Source: Caldifarciminota bacterium UBA5631
GTDB lineage: Bacteria > Hydrothermota > Hydrothermia > UBA1063
Length of the DNA: 28,443 nucleotides
Assembly: GCA_002421425.1 (NCBI GenBank)
Contig: DIJZ01000023.1
Coordinates: 1 to 28,443 of the forward strand
Reading direction: 5' to 3'
The notes beneath the pieces are model-generated. The model made no database searches and had not been told where the DNA came from. It was given only the letters and a program-made list of their open reading frames with translations. Position numbers and translations under genes: made by a program. How positions within the stretch are numbered: the first letter of the stretch is position 1; the number at the start of each line of letters is the position of its first letter. Shown one piece after another: positions 1-7,043 of the stretch.

Positions 1-1550
1 ATTAGTGAAATTATCACTTCTGGTTTCAACGAATAGAATTCTGCTATGGAGCTTATGGCAGATATATAGTTTAGAGGGAAAAGATGCTTCGCAAGATATA
101 ATGGTAAGTCCTGATTACAGTAATTATTCATATACCTGGCGGCCAGGGTTATCCTCAGGTAATCATTTCCCAGATTGTCAGCTATTCTGATAGCTTCATA
201 GATTCCATTTCTTTCATCAGGCAAGTATTTTAGTGCTTCCCCGGCGTCTCCCCATAGGACCAAATACTTGAAGGGTAATAGTCTTTCTTTCGTGGTGCTA
301 TCTACCTGGGGCTCGTATTCATTCTTGGAGATTACTAACCCCCGGTTGAGGATAACGAAGTAATCCAGCATTAGTTCTGAATTTTCGTCGTCTTCTCTGG
401 TTCCATCCAGTTGATGCAGGAAATAAAGAGCACGTTCCTTGATTCTTCTGCTGTTGCCCCGAAGGCTGTTTCTAAGAAAGGTTGCAGCCTGGGAAGAGTC
501 ACGCTTCTGTAAGAAGTAAAGCCCAAGAGCGTAATTCAATTCTTGAGATTCAGCTTTTGTATTTCTGATGTATTCTTCAAAAATCGAAGAATCTTCTTTG
601 ATGAGAATATCAACGACTTCCCTTGCAGCTATTTCATTCCCTGTGTTAGCTGAGTAGTTCAAGAATTCTAACGCCTTCAAAGGCTTTCCCATTCTCCAGT
701 AAGCATAACCGACGGGAACTAATAACTGCTTCTTCTCACTCTCCTTAAGGTATCTCTGCAGGGATTCGTACAATTTCAGAGTCCTCTCATAGTCCCTCGT
801 CCTGTAGGCACTGAGAATCTGCTCGTAGGGGTGTTTTATAAGGTTGAGCTTCCTGAATATGCTGTCTGCATCTCGATACCTCTGATTGGAGTAAAAGACA
901 ATGGCCTTCAAAGTATCGTCAAGCATTGGAACGAGTTTTAACGAATAGGGTGACTGTGGCTTTGAGACGGCTAGCTGTCTTGAAAGTCTTCGTGCTGCAA
1001 TGGTATCTCCCCTGACTATTTGCCTCAGGGCTTTCAGAAAAAGCTCCACTTCCTCACCTATTCCCTTTTGTGAAAGAACGGTGTCAATAAGTAAGGTATC
1101 ACGGGATTCCCAGAGCTTGTTTGCCAGCATTTGCAGTGCTATTCTTCGGTACCTTTCGTTTTCAACCTTTCTGAAACAGTAAATCGCATCCATTGTTCTA
1201 TCAGCTGCAAGGTATTTCTCTGTAAGTTTTGTCAGAAAATAACCTCTAAGGTCTTTGACAGTGTCAGCCAGGAGTATCAGATTGTTGATAGTGACAGAAT
1301 CGTATTCCTTTATCTCGTAAATTGCTGATGTGTATACTATTCTGGTTTCTAAGTCGAGGTTTTTTGGGTCACCTATAAATACAGGAACATCCTTGTTTTT
1401 CAGCATCATCTTCATCGAGAAAATTACGAGAAGGGTATCGTCATGATCCTGGGCTTGCTTTCTTAGAGTTGTGACTTTCCAGAAGTTCCTGGACTGAAAG
1501 TTCTCTTTAATGGGACTGCCCAGCAGGAGGAAGAGCAAGAAACTTATCAT
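1..1550 (-). CDS. slt: Slt-type soluble lytic murein transglycosylase, 3' end beyond window
   Basis: Probably a periplasmic lytic transglycosylase that cleaves peptidoglycan. Reading the minus strand from ATG at 1548-1550 gives about 516 open codons that run off the left edge. The N-terminus is a short hydrophobic signal (MISFLLFLLLGSP). The rest is a long helical-repeat region rich in Tyr, Leu, Arg and paired helices, like the superhelical U-domain of Slt70. The last visible residues, LFPLNYISAISSIAEFYSL followed by KPEVIISL, match the segment that normally leads into the SLT catalytic domain (a PLPY-like motif, then LDPxLLLALIRQES). The catalytic Glu would lie just outside the window, so activity cannot be confirmed. 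There is no Shine-Dalgarno site; a -10 box lies 7 nt before the ATG. It is divergent from leuS. A TPR protein without the catalytic domain is the alternative. Confidence 0.72.
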   Translation of the reverse strand, partial: MISFLLFLLLGSPIKENFQSRNFWKVTTLRKQAQDHDDTLLVIFSMKMMLKNKDVPVFIGDPKNLDLETRIVYTSAIYEIKEYDSVTINNLILLADTVKDLRGYFLTKLTEKYLAADRTMDAIYCFRKVENERYRRIALQMLANKLWESRDTLLIDTVLSQKGIGEEVELFLKALRQIVRGDTIAARRLSRQLAVSKPQSPYSLKLVPMLDDTLKAIVFYSNQRYRDADSIFRKLNLIKHPYEQILSAYRTRDYERTLKLYESLQRYLKESEKKQLLVPVGYAYWRMGKPLKALEFLNYSANTGNEIAAREVVDILIKEDSSIFEEYIRNTKAESQELNYALGLYFLQKRDSSQAATFLRNSLRGNSRRIKERALYFLHQLDGTREDDENSELMLDYFVILNRGLVISKNEYEPQVDSTTKERLLPFKYLVLWGDAGEALKYLPDERNGIYEAIRIADNLGNDYLRITLAARYMNNYCNQDLPLYLAKHLFPLNYISAISSIAEFYSLKPEVIISL

Positions 1551-1557
1551 TCCACAA

Positions 1558-1586
1558 ATTTTAAGGGTTTTACTTTGATTTTACAA
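1558..1586 (-). promoter_or_regulatory. Promoter of slt, leaderless geometry
   Basis: On the minus strand TTGTAA (1586-1581), a 17-bp spacer and TAAAAT (1563-1558) are followed by 7 nt and then the ATG. The expected start point is at or next to the A of the ATG. The same TTGTAA-17-TAAAAT pair precedes the gene starting at 28295. Confidence 0.5.
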
Positions 1587-1603
1587 TTGTTTGACGGTAA
1601 AAT
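1575..1603 (+). promoter_or_regulatory. Candidate promoter of leuS-fusA2
   Basis: TTGATT (1575-1580), 17-bp spacer, TAAAAT (1598-1603). It overlaps the divergent slt promoter, so the two probably compete for polymerase. ATTTTAC (1578-1584) and GTAAAAT (1597-1603) form a perfect 7-bp inverted repeat. Transcription would start near 1610, just before the GGAGGA ribosome site at 1615-1620. Confidence 0.4.
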
Positions 1604-1627
1604 TAAATACTCCTGGAGGAGCGGTTG

Positions 1628-4207
1628 ATGGAGAAGGTATTTAATTTACGGAAAATTGAGAAGAAGTGGCAAAAGCACTGGAATGATATAGGATTGTACA
1701 GAACCAAAGAAATTCCAGAAAAGAAGTACTATGTCCTGGAAATGTTTCCTTATACTTCCGGTGAGCTCCATATGGGTCACCTCAAGAACTACGTAATTGG
1801 TGATGTGGTGGCCAGGGTGAAGATTATGGAAGGCTACGATATTCTTCATCCAATTGGGTGGGACGCCTTTGGCCTTCCTGCTGAAAATGCGGCAATAAAA
1901 CATGGGATACATCCAAAGACCTGGACATACCGTAACATTGAGAACTTCAGGAAGACTTTTGAAATGCTCGGCCTGTCCTATGATTGGGGAAGAGAGCTGG
2001 CCACCTGTGATCCTGACTATTACAGATGGACGCAGTGGCTTTTCTTACTCCTTTATAAGAAGGGTCTTGCTTACAGGAAAAGTGACTATGTAAACTGGTG
2101 TCCTTCGTGCAAGACGGTCCTCGCAAACGAGCAGGTCGTCGACGGAAAATGCGAAAGGTGCAAAACCCACGTATTGAAAAAGGAACTTGAACAGTGGTTC
2201 TTCAAAATTACAGATTATGCAGATAGGCTAATAGACGACCTGAGTCTTTTAAAAAACAAATGGCCTGATAATATTTTGAAACAGCAGGAAAACTGGATTG
2301 GAAGATCTTACGGGACGAGGATAGTTTTCAAGTACGAAAACGATGGCTCAGAACTGCCTGTGTTTACCACTCGTGCTGATACTTTGTTCGGTGTGACTTT
2401 TATTACCGTGGCACCTGAGCATGGAGTGGTAAGGAGACTTATTGCAGATTCTCCTTATTCGAAAAGCATTGCAGAGTACGTAAGGAAAGCAGTTCAGAAA
2501 AGCGATGTGGAGAGGGAATTCGGAAAGCAGGAAAAGTCTGGAATATTTACTGGGCTTTATGCAATTCACCCGCTCACTGGCCAGCGAATTCCAATATGGA
2601 TTGGTGATTATGTTCTTGCACATTATGGGACCGGTGTTGTAATGGGCGTGCCGGCTCATGACCAGCGTGATTTTGAATTTGCAAAGCGCAACGCCTTGCC
2701 GATTAAGGTCGTTGTTAAGCCTATCAACGGAGAGCTGGACCCTGAGGCAATGGAATGTGCCTATGAAGAATACGGAATAATGGTGAATTCAGCTCAATTT
2801 TCGGGTATGACATCGGAAGCGGGGATTGAAGAAATCCAGAAAGAGCTTCATAAACGTGGGCTGGGAGGCCTTACGGTTTCCTACAGACTCAGGGACTGGT
2901 TAATATCCCGCCAGAGATACTGGGGCGCACCTATTCCTATGGTACACTGTCCCAGTTGTGGCATTGTTCCGGTACCTGAGGAAAATCTGCCTGTTCTACT
3001 ACCGGAAAATGTAAAAGATTTCAAACCGAGAGGTCGTTCGCCTCTGGAAGATGCCGAGGATTGGATAAACACAAAATGTCCATCCTGCGGAGGAAACGCA
3101 AAAAGAGACCCAGACACTATGGATACTTTTGTGGATTCAAGCTGGTATTTCCTGCGATACATTGATCCCGATAATAAGTCGCACATCTTCGATCCAGAGA
3201 AAGTAAACAGGTGGATGCCAGTGGACCAGTACATCGGTGGAGTAGAGCATGCGACGAAGCACCTTATTTATGCAAGATTTATACAGAAGGTTCTCTTTGA
3301 CGAGGGTCTTGTGAGTTCTCCTGAACCCTTTGATAACCTGTTCACTCAGGGTCTTGTTCATAAGAGTTTTTACTACTGTAACCATTGCGGAGAGGTTGTA
3401 AAAGATGAGGAAGTTAAAGACGAAATTCATACTCACTGCGGCAGCAGGGTTGAGCTGTTAACGGAAATGATGTCTAAATCCAGGGGAAATATTGTTGCTG
3501 TTGCTCCTTTTGTTGAAGAACATGGTACGGACGTTGCAAGGATAACGATTCTATTTGCGGGACCTGCGGAGAAAGACATGCTTTGGTCTGATGCAGGAGT
3601 AGAGGGCGCCAAAAGATTCCTGCTTCGAATTCTGAGATTCTATGATGCTTACGCAAGAAATCCAGAAAAAGTTGGGAAAGAATTGGATCCCTCAAAGCTT
3701 TCCGGGAATGATCTGGCTCTCTACATCAAACTTCAGCAGACCATAAAAGCGGTGCGGGAAGACTCATCGCAGTTTCATTTTAATACCGCCCTTGCCAGGA
3801 TGATGGAGTTTCTCAATGATCTGTATTCTTTTGAAAACAAGAATTCACCAGTAGTGGGCAGATCTTGCGTGGATTTTGCAATACTTCTTGCACCTTTTGC
3901 TCCGCACATTGCTGAAGAAATCTGGAATATGATGGGCTTTGAAAAAACGATCTTTTTTGAGAGATATCCGGAATACGATGAGCGGTACCTGCATTTTGAA
4001 GAGATTGAAATTCCCGTGCAGGTAAATGGAAGGGTGAGGGGAAGAGTTTCTGTTAGAAAGGGATTGAGTAAAGAAGAAGTTTTTGAAGCAGCACTTAAAG
4101 ATGAAAAGATTAAGAACTATGTCAAAGATGGCACTATCCTTAACGTTGTATTTGTTCAGGATAGGCTTCTAAATATTGTGATAAAAAGTGAGGGAGGTAT
4201 TAACTGA
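1628..4207 (+). CDS. leuS: Leucyl-tRNA synthetase
   Basis: Class I aminoacyl-tRNA synthetase that charges tRNA-Leu, cytoplasmic, 859 aa, a normal bacterial LeuRS length. The HIGH motif is HMGH at about residues 48-51 and the KMSKS loop is MMSKS at 614-618. The CP1 editing domain is intact: a Thr-rich TTRADTLFG segment near 246 and a VPAHDQRD motif near 340, the latter carrying the Asp used to hydrolyse mischarged tRNA. Several CxxC pairs (CPSC and CERC near 160-180, CPSC near 440 and 485, CNHC near 580) suggest zinc-binding knuckles. A TTG codon at 1625 is in frame directly before the ATG; I chose ATG 1628 because GGAGGA at 1615-1620 then has a 7-nt spacing. Its stop shares one base with the next start (TGATG), so fusA2 is translationally coupled. 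Confidence 0.97.
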   Translation: MEKVFNLRKIEKKWQKHWNDIGLYRTKEIPEKKYYVLEMFPYTSGELHMGHLKNYVIGDVVARVKIMEGYDILHPIGWDAFGLPAENAAIKHGIHPKTWTYRNIENFRKTFEMLGLSYDWGRELATCDPDYYRWTQWLFLLLYKKGLAYRKSDYVNWCPSCKTVLANEQVVDGKCERCKTHVLKKELEQWFFKITDYADRLIDDLSLLKNKWPDNILKQQENWIGRSYGTRIVFKYENDGSELPVFTTRADTLFGVTFITVAPEHGVVRRLIADSPYSKSIAEYVRKAVQKSDVEREFGKQEKSGIFTGLYAIHPLTGQRIPIWIGDYVLAHYGTGVVMGVPAHDQRDFEFAKRNALPIKVVVKPINGELDPEAMECAYEEYGIMVNSAQFSGMTSEAGIEEIQKELHKRGLGGLTVSYRLRDWLISRQRYWGAPIPMVHCPSCGIVPVPEENLPVLLPENVKDFKPRGRSPLEDAEDWINTKCPSCGGNAKRDPDTMDTFVDSSWYFLRYIDPDNKSHIFDPEKVNRWMPVDQYIGGVEHATKHLIYARFIQKVLFDEGLVSSPEPFDNLFTQGLVHKSFYYCNHCGEVVKDEEVKDEIHTHCGSRVELLTEMMSKSRGNIVAVAPFVEEHGTDVARITILFAGPAEKDMLWSDAGVEGAKRFLLRILRFYDAYARNPEKVGKELDPSKLSGNDLALYIKLQQTIKAVREDSSQFHFNTALARMMEFLNDLYSFENKNSPVVGRSCVDFAILLAPFAPHIAEEIWNMMGFEKTIFFERYPEYDERYLHFEEIEIPVQVNGRVRGRVSVRKGLSKEEVFEAALKDEKIKNYVKDGTILNVVFVQDRLLNIVIKSEGGIN

Positions 4208-6234
4208 TGGTTGAGAAAATTAGAAACGTAACTATCGTTGGACACGGAGGATGTGGGAAGACAACGTTATGTGAGGCGATATTTTTCAAGGCAGGCATCA
4301 CATCCAGAATTGGATCTGTAGAACAGGGTAACACAATTATGGATTATGAAGAGGAGGAGATCAAAAGGAGATTCTCCATCAGGCTTTCCGTTGGTTATCT
4401 GGAACACAATGGGCATCTTATTAATCTGATTGATACCCCCGGCTACCTTGACTTCGCAGGTGAGGTATATGCCGGAATAAGAGTAGCTGATAATGCTCTT
4501 GTAGTCGTTGATGCTACTTCAGGTGTTGAGGTCGGTACTGAAAAGTACTTCGAAGCAGCCAAAAAGAAAGGCATACCTATTTTCATATATATAAGCAAGA
4601 TGACAGGACAGGAAATCAATCTGGATGCCCTATGGGATGACATGAAGCAAATCTTTGGACATCACGTGACACCGTTCCAGGTTCCTCTGGGCAAGGGGAA
4701 CGGGTTCAAGGGTGTATTTGATCTGGTTACAGGTGATGTGAGTTCTCTTCCTGCAGATTTGAAGGAGAAAGCAAATAAGGAGAGGGAAAAATTTAGAGAG
4801 AATATAATTGAGACTTCCGAAGAACTTTTAGAGAAATATATGGCTGGCGAGGAAATCAAAGATGAAGAACTGATGCCTGTGTTGAAAAAGTCCATCCTGA
4901 ATCAGGAAATTATCCCTGTATTCTACGGAGATTCAAGGGAAGCTTTAGGTATTGAGGAACTTATTAATGGTATTGTGAACTTCGGCGCGTCCCCTAAGGA
5001 CCTCAGACCTGAAACGGGGAAGCTTGCAGGCGCTGAGGTTGAGGTTAAACCAGATCCTGATGGGAAGACGGTGGCCTTCGTCTTTAAGACATTTCAAGAA
5101 GCTCACCTTGGGGAGGTCAACATAGTAAAAGTATTATCCGGTAAGATAGAATCAGGAAAAGAATATCTTAATTCAAGAACTCAAAGGACGGAAAAGGTTA
5201 ATCAGATGTATATGGTTAGGGGGCAGGATCGTAAGGAGGCTCCTTCTTTGTCAGCGGGAATGATTGGTGCTCTTGTTAAACTGAAGGAGACCAAGACCAA
5301 TGATTGCCTTACTGACAAAGATTACCCCGTTGAGCTTATGACCACCGAATTTCCAGAGCCACTGGTTTCCATTGCAATAGTGCCGGAAAGTAGGGAGGAC
5401 CAGGATAAGGTTTCGGAGGGTCTGAACAGGCTCAGAAACGAAGACCAGACAATTGATTTTAAGTATGATCCGGAGTTGAAGCAGACTCTTCTCTGGGGAC
5501 TTGGAGAAATGCACCTTGATGTGGTGATTTCAAAACTGAAAGACAGATATGGCGTCAATGTTAGAACTGAAAAGCCAAGAATACCTTATAGAGAGAGCAT
5601 TAGAAAACCTGCTGATGGCTTTGGGAAGTATGTGAAACAGACAGGTGGTCATGGTCAGTATGGAATCTGCAACATTAAGATTGAGCCTCTTCCAAGAGGT
5701 GGAGGTTACGAATTCGTTAACCAGATTTTTGGTGGTGCCATTCCGAACAACTTTATCCCTGCTGTTGAGAGTGGCGTAAAGAAGGCTATGGAGAGCGGTA
5801 TTCTCGCAGGGGCCAAGGTTGTGGATGTGAGGGTAATCCTTTATGACGGTAAATATCATCCTGTAGACTCTTCTAACCTTGCCTTTGAAATCGCAGGATC
5901 TCTTGCCTTCAAAGAGGCACAGGCAAAAGCTGAACCATACATTCTTGAGCCAATTTATGAACTTGAAGTTACCGTACCTGAGGAGTTTATGGGTGACGTC
6001 ATTGGTGACATCAACTCCAGAAGGGGAAGAATACTCGGAATGGATTCTCAGGGGAGATATCAGGTGATTAAAGCACTTGTTCCGCTGGCCGAACTCTACA
6101 AGTACTCGTCCATGCTCAGATCTATCACCAAGGGAAGGGGAACCTACACGATGAAGTTCTCCCACTACGACGAGGTGCCTTCTGAGATTGCTAAGAAAAT
6201 AATGGAAGAGGCAAAGAGAGAGAAAGAAGAATAA
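4207..6234 (+). CDS. fusA2: EF-G2-type translational GTPase (EF-G paralogue)
   Basis: A 675-aa translation-factor GTPase with the EF-G domain order: G domain (about 1-265), domain II (about 285-370), then domains III, IV and V. G1 is GHGGCGKTT (12-20), as in EF-G2-like proteins and unlike GHVDAGKTT of canonical EF-G. G3 is DTPGY (76-80). Domain IV keeps the conserved YHPVDSSNLAFEIAGSLAF stretch, and domain V is complete. The G4 motif is unusual: SKMT (130-133) replaces N/TKxD, losing the Asp that reads the guanine ring, and the switch I region reads RRFSIRLSV in place of RGISI-type residues. Start ATG overlaps the leuS stop by one base. Canonical EF-G is probably encoded elsewhere; this could be a recycling, stress or regulatory paralogue. 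Family assignment is firm, cellular role unknown. Confidence 0.88.
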   Translation: MVEKIRNVTIVGHGGCGKTTLCEAIFFKAGITSRIGSVEQGNTIMDYEEEEIKRRFSIRLSVGYLEHNGHLINLIDTPGYLDFAGEVYAGIRVADNALVVVDATSGVEVGTEKYFEAAKKKGIPIFIYISKMTGQEINLDALWDDMKQIFGHHVTPFQVPLGKGNGFKGVFDLVTGDVSSLPADLKEKANKEREKFRENIIETSEELLEKYMAGEEIKDEELMPVLKKSILNQEIIPVFYGDSREALGIEELINGIVNFGASPKDLRPETGKLAGAEVEVKPDPDGKTVAFVFKTFQEAHLGEVNIVKVLSGKIESGKEYLNSRTQRTEKVNQMYMVRGQDRKEAPSLSAGMIGALVKLKETKTNDCLTDKDYPVELMTTEFPEPLVSIAIVPESREDQDKVSEGLNRLRNEDQTIDFKYDPELKQTLLWGLGEMHLDVVISKLKDRYGVNVRTEKPRIPYRESIRKPADGFGKYVKQTGGHGQYGICNIKIEPLPRGGGYEFVNQIFGGAIPNNFIPAVESGVKKAMESGILAGAKVVDVRVILYDGKYHPVDSSNLAFEIAGSLAFKEAQAKAEPYILEPIYELEVTVPEEFMGDVIGDINSRRGRILGMDSQGRYQVIKALVPLAELYKYSSMLRSITKGRGTYTMKFSHYDEVPSEIAKKIMEEAKREKEE

Positions 6235-6236
6235 GT

Positions 6237-7043
6237 TTACTTATAACTTAATATATTAGCAGTATTGAAGCTTCTGAAGTCCAGGCGAAGATTACAGAAA
6301 GCATCCACCATTGAGCCTCTTACACCAAGAGGCTCGATGGTTCTTCTTGTCTTCGGGGAAGTTGGAGATTTGTAAATAATTTCTACATAACGATTTTGCC
6401 TGCCCAGAAGGAATATGTCCCTTGCAACAGGGTTCATTTTGATGTCAAAGTAGCCTCGTTCGTGAAGTTCTTTCATAGTCTTGAAACCTTGATTTCGAAA
6501 GTGTTCCATAATTTTGATCCAGATTTTAAGGGTTGTTTCCGCGTCTGGCATTGCTCTGTGAAGATTTGAGGTTGCTATGTCCAGGTCTTTTGATACATTG
6601 TATAGTGAACGCTCCTTTGGAGTGCCAAGGATTTTTGATACCACTCCCTGGACGTCAATAACATAATTGTAGAGGGGGTCTTCTCCATGGAGTCTTAGCT
6701 CTTTGTTAAGCAGTGAAAGATCAAGGGGAAGCACATTGAATCCCACAATTATTGAGTCTCCAATGAAATCTTTGATTTTTTTCTTGAAAGTTCGGAATTC
6801 TGGTGCATTCTGGAAGTCCACTTTTGTTATACCGTGAACGTTCACAGAATACCTTGTCGGTTCGATTCCCGGGTTAAAAATGGATTCCAGGTATTCTTTC
6901 TTACCCTTGTAGCCCCATTTGATCAATGCAAGTTCAAGAATTCGATCGTCCTTTATTCTCAGACCCGTTGCTTCAATATCAATGGCTACAAAAGAACATT
7001 TTTCAAAGGGCAGATCTTCCTTTAGTTCATTTTCAAAAATCAT
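6237..7043 (-). CDS. DEDDh 3'-5' exonuclease with C-terminal WYL-like domain
   Basis: A 268-aa DnaQ-type exonuclease. Exo I is DIEATG (D22, E24), Exo II is GFNVLPLDLSLL (D108), Exo III is LHRAMPDAETT (H162, D167), so all five DEDDh residues are present. After the catalytic domain (about 15-185) and a helical linker, residues about 217-266 read RYVEIIYKSP, RRTIEPLG, then VDAFCNLRLDFRSF. This resembles the WYL fold pattern (I-x-Y, R-x-I-x-P-L-G, A-x-C, R-x-F). It is much shorter than PolC and is not DNA polymerase III epsilon by context. Its ATG overlaps the upstream TPR gene stop by 4 bp (ATGA). Its stop lies 2 nt from the stop of convergent fusA2, and its C-terminal codons hold the fusA2 terminator hairpin. 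Exonuclease call firm; WYL call moderate. Confidence 0.85.
   Translation of the reverse strand: MIFENELKEDLPFEKCSFVAIDIEATGLRIKDDRILELALIKWGYKGKKEYLESIFNPGIEPTRYSVNVHGITKVDFQNAPEFRTFKKKIKDFIGDSIIVGFNVLPLDLSLLNKELRLHGEDPLYNYVIDVQGVVSKILGTPKERSLYNVSKDLDIATSNLHRAMPDAETTLKIWIKIMEHFRNQGFKTMKELHERGYFDIKMNPVARDIFLLGRQNRYVEIIYKSPTSPKTRRTIEPLGVRGSMVDAFCNLRLDFRSFNTANILSYK
6307..6354 (+). terminator. Intrinsic terminator of leuS-fusA2, embedded in the convergent exonuclease gene
   Basis: CCATTGAGCCTCTT (6308-6321), a 5-nt loop ACACC, and AAGAGGCTCGATGG (6327-6340) make a 14-bp stem with one U-G wobble; A6307-T6341 can add a pair. It is followed on the plus strand by TTCTTCTTGTCTTC, a U-rich but interrupted tail. 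It begins about 70 nt after the fusA2 stop. On the minus strand no T tract follows, so it looks directional. Confidence 0.6.

Noticed and set aside
5530..6165. A 211-codon open frame on the minus strand opposite fusA2.
   Set aside because: It is a shadow of a highly conserved gene; its translation shows no domain, and it has no ribosome site.
6231..6244. Palindrome ATAAGTTTACTTAT covering both stop codons of fusA2 and the exonuclease gene.
   Set aside because: The stem is short, all A/T except one G-C pair, and the loop is too tight; too weak to call a terminator next to the strong hairpin at 6307.
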